A stretch of DNA of 64,000 nucleotides. It comes from Stagonosporopsis chrysanthemi. Its lineage: Eukaryota; Ascomycota; Dothideomycetes; Pleosporales; Didymellaceae. Shown here in pieces: positions 21,943-32,069 of this stretch. The stretch spans positions 18,499 to 82,498 of the forward strand of contig JAFISE010000132.1 in assembly GCA_022560025.1 (NCBI GenBank), in the 5' to 3' direction. Position numbers and translations under genes: made by a program. The notes beneath the pieces are model-generated. The model saw only the letters and a list, made by a program, of their open reading frames with translations. It had not been told where the DNA came from and ran no database searches. Every line of letters begins with the position of its first letter. Position 1 is the stretch's first letter.

Positions 21943-22161
21943 TTACTTAAAATCCCTCTCTGTCTTGCTCGCCATCTTCGCCCCCCTCCTACTATGATGC
22001 CCACTCACATCCCCCACCTTCCTATCCGCGCCCTTACTCGTATACTCTTCGGACATGATACTCGACAGCTCCGGTGTCGCGGGCGAGAGCTCGAGCGGGT
22101 TAACGACACTGCCCTTTCCGGCTCTGAGCTTCTGGGTGGCGGGGTCGTTGATCGCTGTGGC
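21943..22161 (-). CDS. Last exon of a small conserved-looking protein
   Basis: A 72-codon exon reads TAINDPATQKLRAGKGSVVN, then LELSPATPELSSIMSEEY, then KGADRKVGDVSGHH, and ends at TAA 21943. The composition looks like real protein rather than a shadow frame. A CTAAC branch site and CCACAG acceptor directly precede it, and the frame is closed by a stop just upstream, so at least one 5' exon must exist. Candidate starts lie at 22348 or a little further upstream, but I could find no good donor, so the N-terminus is left open. I do not recognise a function; it resembles a short hydrophilic fungal protein. It converges on the GMC gene. Confidence 0.5.
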   Translation of the reverse strand, partial: ATAINDPATQKLRAGKGSVVNPLELSPATPELSSIMSEEYTSKGADRKVGDVSGHHSRRGAKMASKTERDFK

Positions 22162-22664
22162 CTGTGGTTGTTAGATGGATTGGTAGGATTAGACGGGGTG
22201 TTGGAGAGGTGAAAAGTGTGGGGGATGCGACGACGATGGTGGACTTGGGTGAATATCCAACAGACAGAATCGGTGGAAGTCGTCGAGTCTCTTGTGAGTG
22301 CGGATTGGAAGAAAGGAATTTTGATTGGTTGTAGTTCGCGCCTTCCATTTTGATCCTGATGCTGAAGGTCGTCATGCTCTTGTTACGATACCATGACATG
22401 GGTGCTAACCGTATTCGATCATGCAGGGTCCTGCGTAGTATCATTGGCTGCGAGCATCACTTCCATGTCAAGCAGTCGATCGAGACTGTTCGTACCTGAG
22501 GTGATCTTGCAAGGGCAGACAGGCTGTGCGTGGAAGATAACACCCAGGCGGAGAAATGGAAAAAAGGGGCGCGGTGGGAGGAGTACTTTTGTGAAGTGAT
22601 TCACATAAAGCATGCTTGAGACGTACATTTGCATCGTTTCGATTCTCAAAGATTTACTCATCAC

Positions 22665-23683
22665 TCATAACATATTCTTTCTCCACGCCCGCGTCCCCAA
22701 CCGCTCAATCTCCGGCACCTCAACAGGCCCGTGCACTTCCTCGTCCTCCAGCGCCTCCACAACAGCCTCACCCACCAAATCCGCCTTGAGCGGCTTGATG
22801 CCCCCGGCGCCCATCAGCCACGTCAACCTCCCGCCAACAGCGCTGTTGATCAGACTCGCGACCGCGCCGCCAGCGGCAATGGGCAGGGTGAAAGTGCGGC
22901 TGGAATCGTACAGGAATGGCGCGCGGATGAAAACAGAGCGCATCGACGGGAACGTGGTGCTTATGATGGACTCGGCCTCGCGCTTGGTGGTGATGTAGCG
23001 CTTGGGCAGGATCGGGGTGCCCGCCGCAGCCGAGATGTAGAGGAAGGTGGGAACCTTCTTCTTGGACGCCTCCTGTGCAAGACTGACGGCCGTGTCGCGG
23101 TTCATGACCTCGTACGTCAGCTGGCCATCGCTCTCCATGGGCCGCAGCGTCTCGCCGTCCTTACGGTCGAGCGGGTTCTGGGTTCCTGCTTTTGTGGGCG
23201 AGAAGGCGCGGCGCAGACCGGAGAGGGGGGATTCGCGGCCGCTGACGACGCCCTTGTAGTCGGCTTCGAGCAGGATGCCCATGGTGTGGATGACAGCGGT
23301 GGCAGACTCAAGGTGTGCGTTGTAAGAAGCGGGGTCAAGGATGTCGCCTTTGGCCCAGGTGACTTTGGAGGACCATGGCGGAGGGTCTGCTGAAGAGGTG
23401 ACGCTGGACCAGTGAGGCGTGCCTGAGCGCGAGACGGAGACGACAGACCAGCCGCGGTGGGCGGCGGCACGGCAGATGCGGCTGCCTGGTGCTGTTAGTA
23501 TTGTTCGGGGGTTATGGACGTGCATCAGGAGTCATTCAGGCAGTCTTGCATGTGCTTCACGGCTGCAGCTATGCACTCGAACTGCAGCTGGTAGTGCCAG
23601 GGAAAAGATAGATGACAGCTGCACTCACCCAAAAATCCGTTCCCGCCGCACACGACGAGCTTCTTCTGCGCTGCGGAAGCCAT
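22665..23683 (-). CDS. COQ11: NDUFA9/COQ11-like NAD(P)-binding mitochondrial protein
   Basis: This atypical short-chain dehydrogenase resembles yeast Coq11 (YLR290C), a member of the mitochondrial coenzyme Q synthesis complex. The product is 291 aa: exon 1 is 23629-23683 and exon 2 is 22665-23485, with a 143-nt intron (GTGAGT...ACCAG). The ATG at 23683 gives MASAAQKKLVVCGGNGFLG, and splicing completes the dinucleotide motif GGNGFLGSRICRAA. Later motifs are GDILDPASYNAHL, AVIHTMGILLEADY, VPTFLYISAAAG and the YITTKREAE segment in the place of YxxxK. The N-terminus is short for a targeting signal, so import is inferred from the family. The symbol is by homology. The gene diverges from YAF9 with 281 nt between the ATGs, so the two share a promoter region. 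Confidence 0.78.
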
Positions 23684-23964
23684 TGCTGCAGTGTGTGGTG
23701 AGGAACTGCGAAAGAGAGCAGTCTGGACGCGAAGCTCGAGTGGTGATATCACTGCCCGCCGAAGAGCTCCACAGGGCTGACAGGGGTTGTGCGGCGGAAT
23801 TGTGGGACCACCGAGCTCGACTTTGGATCGCAACGGCGCGGCCGCATCTTCGATCCACGACATCCACTCTCCATATCCCATCAACGTCTGTACAACCACT
23901 CGTGCGGCTTGTTGGCTACTTCCGCATCACGCGATTCAGACTTGCAAGGTCTCACATAGCTACG

Positions 23965-24917
23965 ATGCCTGCGCCGGCAGCAAACAAGCGCGTCAAGGTG
24001 CGTCCTCCCACGATCCATACACTGGATGCACACAGCTTACACTCCATAGAACAAGCGCATATCGCGCAACATAAGTAAGCCAGCGCCAGCGCCAGCGCCA
24101 GCTCATATACACTTCTTTCCACGCGCTGACACCCGCAGTCATCGGCTCCGAAGCCTGGGCGCTCCCACCGCTAGGCCACCCCGACCGCCCGAAAGGCATC
24201 CCCGACGACCACACCAAGCGCTGGACGGTATACGTACGGCAGCCTGAAGGCGACCCCTCCCTCTCCACCTGGCTCAACAAGGTGCAATTCAAAATCTTCA
24301 ACACATACGAAAACCCCCTGCGCACATGCGACAACCCGCCCTTCGAGGTCACCGAAACAGGCTGGGGCGGCTTCAGCATCGACATCCGGCTGCACTTCGT
24401 CCCCATCTCGGGCGAGAAGGCGCAGTACCGCCAGCACTTTCTGCAGCTGGAAAAGTACGGCACCGAGGAGCAGCAGGCCCTGCAGGAGCGCACGGGCTGT
24501 GTGCGCAGCGAGTTTCTGGAGGTGGTGCATTTCAACGAGCCGACCGAGGCGCTGTTTGACGCCCTGACGGCCGAGGACCAGTGGGCTCATCTCGTCCCCA
24601 GCAAGTCGTCGTCGGGCAGCAAGAAGGCCAGTCTGGGCGCAAACGGGCGGCTGAAGCGTGGACTGCCGAATGGAGAGCGTAGCGCGCAGCTGCCGGAGAA
24701 GGGAGGGGATGATGTGCCGTTCAGCCAGGAGCATGAGCAGGGTCTGATCGACTCGCTGATGGCCAAGATCGCACAGGTCGACCGCGAGCTGGAGAAGGAG
24801 ACGGCGCGGCGCGAGAAGACGGAGAACACGCTCAAGGCGCTGCGGGAAGAGCTGGGTCATGAGGCGGCGCAGCAGGCGGCGCAGCAGGCTTCTGGTGACA
24901 GAAGTCGTAGACGATGA
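23965..24917 (+). CDS. YAF9: YEATS-domain protein Yaf9
   Basis: Yaf9 is a subunit shared by the NuA4 acetyltransferase and SWR1 chromatin remodeller and reads acylated histone tails. The product is 278 aa from exons 23965-23997, 24050-24074 (only 25 nt) and 24139-24917; introns are 52 and 64 nt. Splicing gives MPAPAANKRVKNKRISRNII and then GSEAWALPPLGHPDR. The YEATS domain continues with HTKRWTVYVRQPEG, LNKVQFKIFNTYENPLR, PPFEVTETGWGGFSIDIRLHF and the GEKAQYRQHFLQL segment. A C-terminal coiled coil (LMAKIAQVDRELEKETARREK) is typical of Yaf9 and mediates assembly. Intron 2 begins with a (GCCAGC)n run of about four units. The tiny second exon is inferred from frame and motif continuity. Confidence 0.93.
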
Positions 24918-26221
24918 GTACGGTTAAGACTGTAGTCTTGCGCACATCGCTGCCACGTCCCTGCCCTGTGCTTCTTCCTACTGCAAGGACCGTACATGGA
25001 GCCCCGGCGCAGCGACTTCCAACACCCACACCTCGCGTCATCAGCGCAGTACAACTTGGTGTAGAAATCGACGCCTCATCCACCGAGCCCGAGTCACTGG
25101 CATCGCACTCCTGTGGCCCTTGCGTGGATGCAGATCCTGACGTCGCTAACCGTCTCGAGTGATTGATTGCTCATAAGGAGTCTTCACCCCAGCCAAACGG
25201 AATATGGAAGGCTTTCGCACCAAGGCTCTAGATCACTATTGGAGAACCACTCACTGCACAGGATGATTGTTCCCTATCAAGGCTCGCTGCGAAGGCGGCG
25301 AAGTAACTGTAAGCATCACAGGTGCATGGAGTAAAAAACAAACGATCTCCCAATTGGACGATAGATTCTGCCTAGTCAGTTCTTTTGTTCTTCGCCACTG
25401 CCTAGTCGCTATCAATTGCGTTACGTCATCTCAGTCAGACCTGTCCAGATGTGCTTCCTTTCTTGTGTCGTGACTGCTTGATTGGGCACTAGCTTTGTTG
25501 ACGACAGAGTCGCGCCCTTTCGGTCAACACAGTGTTCCTCAACCCGCTCTCACCGAGCGATTTCGTTCGTTTCGCTGTTTCCTCGTAATAGAGAATTCAA
25601 ATGCTGATCTCCAGCTTTCTAGTGAGTTCTAGCGAAGCAGCACAGGCAGAGTGTTCTACCCTATCATGGCCTAGAGCTTAATCTAGAGTCGCACGAAATC
25701 GTTCCACCTCTTGAAGGACAAGCAGATCTGGTGCATTCCACCGCAGTCAGATACAGATGATCACTGCCGGTGGCACGAGCGCAAGGCTGAGGACCGGTCA
25801 GTGGTGCTACCCCCCCAGATTCGTTAAAGCTCCAACAGCTCAGCTCTTGATTTCCAAATATCCAGCAGATTGCGAGACGCGAAAAATCTCCCTGGAATCA
25901 AAATGACATGACCCAACGCAGACTCGCATCTGGAATGGACCGCACACCTCCCGAATGGAGGCACCCAAATGAAGTCCCCATCGCCTGGTACAACACCGCC
26001 CTCGCCGGAGTCGCACAATGCAACAGCGATCTTCCACACGGCTCGCTCAAGGCGCACATACATACATGTCAGCAGTAGCAGTCTCAGCCTGATCTCCTGT
26101 ATCACCACTGCATACCTGAAAAGCGCTGTCTCGTACGCTCACGCTCACACGCTAATCTCACACTACTAAAGCCTATCGAGTGCCCTACAACATTCGGCTT
26201 GACCAAGCCCCAACCGGAGCC
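24918..26221. other. 1.3 kb intergenic region
   Basis: No supported coding exon or RNA gene is seen. Short frames near 24914-25162 lack any recognisable domain. Confidence 0.45.
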
Positions 26222-28192
26222 ATGATTGTTGTCAGCGCCCTTCGCACTGCCCTGCACGATCTGAACCAGGACCTCAAAGCTACGCGCTGGCTGCGCGGTC
26301 TCGGCTGGACCGTAGGCGTCATTTGGCTCGGTGGGCTGATCTCATGTGCCATGGTCGTCGGTTTTCTGTCTGAATTCACCTCGAATTACTCTGCATGTCT
26401 ACCAGATGGCAGTTTCAGCCTCTATCCAAACACGTACAGCATGTGGTCGTCCTCGGGGTTTTTCCAGATCACGCTGGGCGGAGGGAGGCTCAGTTTTGCA
26501 GAGGCGAAAGTGGTAGATGTTGTCTGGGATATCGTAAGTGTGTTCTTGACAGTCGAGGGAAATAGATGGATTTCTAATGAACAGGTTAGGTTGTGGGAAG
26601 GGGAGGGCAGTTGCTGTTAGCCATTATATCATGGCGCGTGTTCGCTCGGTATCTGACGATATGTATGGAGACTGAGCCGGTAACCTACCGCGTCTTCCGT
26701 ACGATTTTCATCGAAAGCGACATTTCTCTGTTCTCAACATGTCGGATGATCAACAGCTTCGTTAGGCAGCGCGGCTTGCGGTCGAGGGTTGCAATGATTT
26801 TCATGGCTGCTACCATGGTGTTCATCCTAATGTTCCCGACGCTCGTGAGCGCCATGAGTGGTTACGATGCTAACTTAGGGTCTCGTATCCTGGACCGCGA
26901 AGACAACCTCATCCCTTTTAGTAATTTTTCAAGGGCAGTATACAGGATACACGATGCGTCGAGGATCAACAGCAATGTCTCGACATACAACATGACCAAT
27001 GACCAGTGGATCCTGCTGGACACATGGACAAGTATGTGATTGAATACCCTCCTGCCCTGTTGACCAGGAGCAACACTTGGCTGATCAAAATGACTAGCTG
27101 ATCCGGTGCTGAGCGCATATACTAAGTGTGCGGATAATCCATTCAGGTCGCGTGGTGTGATCGGGTGCACGTCCATCTCTGAGTGTGCGTCTGCCATATG
27201 GTTACACAACAGTTCTTTGCTGAAAATCGGTAGATGTAGCAACTTACGGACTCGGCGGAACTCGAAACGAAAGCTCCATCTTAAACGATACGGATGCAAA
27301 CACGTCTATCGTAATACCCGCCCCCGTGCTCAACATTTCCGCGTACGCATGCGATCATAAGCGCCTTGGGGGACAGAACTCTTCGAAGTTACAAAACGCA
27401 ACTTGGTTTCGCGGCAAAGAGTTTTTGGATATAGCCTATATCGAACGCAATGGGAAATGCCAAAACACTGGTGTAAGTCGATGAATCTGGTGGTGTCCCA
27501 ATGCAAATACCTCCTACTAACCAGGACAGGATTACCAATGGGGCTTTTCCTTCTTACAACTCTTCATTTGCATTATTCTCCTCATCGTCTGGACAATTGG
27601 CATCTACGTGATGTGGATCTACACGCACTACACGATGCAGCTACGGCAGCGTCTCGCAGAAGAGGTCTCGGGCGAGTACCGCGCCGTTCTCGAGTTAGCA
27701 GCTGCTATGCAAGCCGAGTTAGACATTGAAGACATCCATGTGTCAGTTTTGCGGGAGAAGCATCTGAAGGAGAGGATCGCAAAGGAGGTCCGCGGCGGCG
27801 CGATTGCCTATGCATACTCATCCTCCTCCTCCCCGCTCAAGGTGCATAGTATACGCAGCACTCTCAGGATGTGGTTTAGGAGAGAGAAGTGGTGGTTTTT
27901 GGCTATGTTCGTTTCATCGGCTCTGTGCTCGACCTTGTGGATGCTTCCAATGACATTCTACCCCAGCCCCCAAACAGTCTGGCCCTGGATCTGGGTCTTC
28001 AGCGTGTGGTTTGGTCAGCTCTGGGCTTTTTGCATTGGTACCACAGCGGGTAGTCGGGTACTTGTCATCTTGTTATGGAGCTCGATAGGGGGAATCGTCG
28101 TAGGCATCTTTACAAAGGTGACACCTCGTAATGATTACGGCTATTATTTATGGACGTCATGGTATAATAATTGGGGTAGGAGAATACTGTAA
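26222..28192 (+). CDS. Five-exon polytopic membrane glycoprotein
   Basis: I do not recognise a named family, but this is a coherent 578-aa protein resembling uncharacterised multi-pass membrane proteins of Dothideomycetes. Exons are 26222-26533, 26590-27031, 27098-27184, 27240-27472 and 27530-28192; introns are 56, 66, 55 and 57 nt, all GT...AG, the last with a CTAAC branch site. The ATG at 26222 starts MIVVSALRTALHDL. Hydrophobic segments include WTVGVIWLGGLISCAMVVGF, LLLAIISWRVFARYL, MIFMAATMVFILMFPTLV, FICIILLIVWTIGIYVMW, WFLAMFVSSALCSTLWML, WIWVFSVWFGQLWAFCIG and VILLWSSIGGIVVGIF. Between the third and fourth lies a hydrophilic loop of about 190 residues, rich in NxS/T sites and cysteines, likely extracellular. 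A basic, helical cytosolic stretch follows helix four. Function unknown. Confidence 0.78.
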
Positions 28193-29507
28193 GCGCACTA
28201 TAGCATTCCTCCTCGACATTGTAAGAGTAATAGCAGATGGTAGACACTATTGACCCACTTCCCTTTGCCCCTTGATCCGCGGCGCCACCGCCTTAGGACA
28301 ATCCCAGACTGTAGACACAAGCAACCAGCAAGCTCGAGCCTACCATACGCCAGTATCCACGCTAAAACCAACTCGCTTACTGCAACTTGTTGATGTACGG
28401 CGCGCAACTGCGCCATGTTTTGCACGCGTCCGAGATATCTGCTCCATCACATCCCACACTGGCTGCTTGTTGCACGCTCGACTCCAACCGGTCTCGCGTC
28501 GGAACACCACACCACACCACACCAGGTGCTATATTCACCACACCCGTCGAAGATGCCCGTTGGTTGTGAAATCACAACAGGGCCAAAAAGAGGCTGGCGC
28601 TAGACCTTCAATGCGCACTTCCTCCTCATGAGCGCTGACTGCGCTAAAAATAGAGATGGTGGATTTTATAAGCAGCAGAGGAGGGCAGGAATAGTGGAAA
28701 GAGCACCGCAGCGTGGAAGGGGACATCGGGCGCCATGTTTTGCATCTTTAAAGGATTCGTGACTGGAGAGCTTGGAGGGTCCGGTGGAGGGTATGGGTGG
28801 TGCGGGGGTTGCTGGGAGGTGAGTGCGTGGAAAGGCGCTTCAGGGCTACACGCGCTGCACTATACTTACGCTGGAGTTAATATGCATAGATCGAGCAGCT
28901 GGCTGTTCTTCTGGCGGAAGCTGGATGGTTGTTAAGACTTCCCTGATGGGTGTGCTCATGCCGGAATACTAGAGTACATATCTAAGATACTATGAAGATG
29001 GCTGATGATGAAACTAACCATCTCGTTGTAAGTTTTCCCAATCCGATTCATCTTCCCGTCAAAAGGGACCTTCTACGCGAGGTTTGAGATATAGAGCTAT
29101 CGAGATTGAATTCCCGCTGTGTTCGTTGCATGACACATCGCAGCACCACATCTCGTCGGCCGCCTTCATCCTTGATTGTCAAGCTAGCTTTCCCGGCATT
29201 TTACGCCTTCTGTTGCGATTCGTGTTCTGCGCGGAATGGAACATGACCCGCCTGACACTTATGTCACCTTGGCTTGGGCACCGTGGCATAGTCCTCTTGA
29301 ACAGTTCGATGTTGAACCACAAATAGGTCTCAACCATAGGTCTATGCAGTCATATGCAACGCTAGTCTACTCCTAAATAGACTCGGTCGCTAGCAATATT
29401 AGCACCTTTTTGTGCATATCGCGCACATTTACTTGCTGCAATCTGGACGTGCTATAGAATTGGTGCCGCTATGCAGCTCTAGTGCAGTCCAAAGAAATGC
29501 TCCCTTT
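28193..29507. other. 1.3 kb without a supported gene
   Basis: The stretch opens a gene-poor segment. A (CCACA)n run occurs near 28508-28522. I see no coding exon. Confidence 0.45.
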
Positions 29508-29920
29508 TCAGCATATCGTTATAACTTCCCTGATTGGGGTTATGCATTTTCCGGGAAGAAAGCCTGTACCGATCCGCTCGTAAATGGTGCTGTCCAAACG
29601 CTTGATAGGTCTTACAATAAGCAAACAGTTCTTTTGATCATTCTGGACCGGACTGTTCTTCGCTTTGCCCAACACCACGCAGAAAGAGCGGGAAGGCAGA
29701 GGCTTTTCTGGGATGTCGAAAATGAGGTCAATCTCTGCTTGAGTTGCCGCGCCTAGATCATACTGGCTGGCCATAGCAACTATCATCATCTTTGCCATCT
29801 CCCTGTCAACAAGCAGGCATTCGTTATCCTGTGACCAAGGGGATTGGATGTTTGCCCAGGTATAGGCACTCCAACCAATTGAGGTAGTCAATGCTTCCGG
29901 TATACGCCATCCAGGACCAA
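29508..29920 (-). pseudogene. HET-like gene remnant
   Basis: A minus-strand fragment reads GPGWRIPEALTTSIGWSAYT, then ECLLVDREMAKMMIVAMASQ, then EIDLIFDIPEKPLPSRSFC, and ends at a stop at 29508. The sequence looks like the C-terminal half of a fungal heterokaryon-incompatibility or related hypothetical protein, but no N-terminal HET motif remains. Upstream the frame closes quickly with stops, and I found no exon to join. A fragment of about 130 residues without a start supports a decayed copy. The family name is a weak impression, not a domain hit. Confidence 0.35.
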
Positions 29921-30456
29921 GACGGTATGTTCAAGGTCGTCCTAGCCCTTGAGAAGTTGTAACGGTTGGGCTCTGCCCAGGCCTACCCTAGTACGAGTTA
30001 GGATAGCTTGTGTATGGGCAGGCATATAAGCAGCTCAGCCCACGTCAATAGTCAATGCAGCGCAGTCCTCCCCTCTCTCTACACCGTTTCAGAAGTCAAT
30101 TCGCGACATTGTTGCCGTATCGGTATGGCGGCGCCAAAGTAGAGTCCGCCATAGCAGACCCCTACTCAGCCCATCTTCCAGGATGCCAAGGTCCCCGACA
30201 ACACGCAAAGTATGTAACAGTCGTTGCTGCAACTATTTGCCAATACTACACTCAAAGTATGTTTGATATTCAGTGAAGAGTATGGTGCGACGTGCAAGGA
30301 CGTGTTCCTGAAGTACCCATCCACGAGCGTTTAGGTCGCCGTCGAGAACATATGGTTTTGAAAATTGTGTCTAGAAGGGCTGTTACATCTGGCTGCATTC
30401 TAATCAAAAAAAAATCTACACTCCATGCTTTGACTATTCAGAGGCCTTAAAAACGC

Positions 30457-31250
30457 CTAGCTTTGTTCTTCTGCCTCACTCTCATTCTTGATATTCATGT
30501 CCGAATTCAGTGTGCTTGCGCGAACCCATCCTAGTCCAGAGGCCCTTGTGATTGACCTGGTGAACTCCCTTATGTTAGCAGCACTACCTTTGCTGAACCG
30601 TTGACTCTTCTTGTGGCGAACGCTCTTTGGTCTAGGCGGGTCAAGGGAGCTTGCATGCATGAGCGAATCCTCAATAGGCGCGATAATCCCTCAAGCTGGA
30701 GATGTTTGCATCTCGGGGGTTACGAATTTGCCTGCAGAGCAAACAGGCAGCTCCATGTTCTCAGTCGCCATACGATCTCCACCGACTACATCCACATAAG
30801 GGACCGTCAAGTCGTGTTCGTTGCCTTCTCCAGTGTTTGCCACAGCCTCAGCCATGAACGCATCAACATCTTGTTGCCTAAACTTTATCAACTTGTCAAG
30901 CTCCTTGGGTAAGCCCTAAAGCGCCTCAAGTGAGTTCTAATCCTGAGTTCGTTTTGCCTTTTGGAAGCTCGTAATGTAGGCTTGTTCTGCAGCTAGCTTC
31001 CAGACGTCGGCATCTTCCTAGTCGTCTAGGCCACTAGCAACGAGTATCGCGTTATTGATAAAGTAGTATAGAGGAAGAGTTTCATCGCTTTTGACACTAG
31101 GTCAGTTACCAATAAGATGGCTCAAAATAATACTCACGTCAAGTTGTACTTCGCAAGACCTACGTTTGCCTCCACCTCGCCTTTGTCGAAGAGCTGTAGC
31201 GCATCCTCGTACTGTGATCAATATAGCCTGGGTGGAAAAGGATTGCTCAT
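30457..31250 (-). pseudogene. RIP-type pseudogene of a conserved hypothetical gene
   Basis: The ATG at 31250 (MSNPFPPRLY) begins a frame that can be followed to the stop at 30457 if five in-frame stops are ignored: TGA 31218-31220, TAG at 31018, 30937 and 30916, and TGA 30691-30693. A 41-nt intron (31097-31137, GTGAGT...CCTAG) keeps the frame. Pieces such as QYEDALQLFDKGEVEANVGL, YYFINNAILVASGLDD and DVWKLAAEQAYITSFQKAKR match a family of uncharacterised proteins I recall in Pleosporales. Each stop is one C-to-T change from CAG (or TGG) or CGA, and no frameshift is needed. That pattern is what RIP produces. The C-terminal third is basic, with KKSQRFSKGSAANIREFTRS. The gene is broken; function unknown. 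Confidence 0.62.
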
Positions 31251-32069
31251 GCCGCCGATACAGCGCTCTCGATGTTGAGCGTTTAAGAGACAGAGGTTGT
31301 TTATAGCTCGTGCGGCTTGGTGTAGGAAGCAGGTTAACACGTGAACATATGTAGTGTGTACAACTAGCGCGCGCGCTAAGCCTTGCGGTGACTGAACAAA
31401 CAAACGCATGTCGCCCGTGCCCAACAAAGAGAGTCATACTATCAGACAATCCATCGACTTCCCAATCTGCACTTTGCAGAAAGCAATACTGTTTTGCACG
31501 AGAAGAATAGCTGCCGGCGAGGGCCCACTACCAGCCCTCGGCTGTAGCTGCTACGGACTGAGCTGAGAACCGGTATGCTACAACGCCCGTGTCTGCACGT
31601 AAGAATTTGTAGTCGCGGGGAGTAGCCACCTCGCACGCCTGATCGCATTTCACATCGCAGCTGTACTATCGGTGCCTGCAGAAATATGCGGATCCCTCCG
31701 TATCTAGTAAACAACTTTGAGGACGGCTCTTGATTGGCGGACCATAATTACTGACTAATCAGAAGTAAGCTATAGTCTAGTGTACCAGACTTTGATATTT
31801 ATGCAGGCGTTATAATGCTGTTGTATAAACAAATCACGATCACATCATAATCCAAAGACAACAATCGACACATTCATACAAATGGCATAAAGAGTCTATT
31901 CGTCTACCTCGCAAGGTCGAATCAGAGTATACAGGCCCCGCGTATCTAACGCTGGCGCCGATTAAATATACACAATACCCTAGCCGTGTACATGAAAACC
32001 CTCCATAGAAGGGTGCCAATCCCTATGTCCTTTCTGCAACCCCATACTCGCTAACATCACAGTGTGCGC
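31251..32069. other. AT-rich gene-poor stretch
   Basis: This is probably decayed sequence linked to the pseudogene to its left. The right end is downstream of the CRH gene. No coding exon is supported. Confidence 0.4.
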
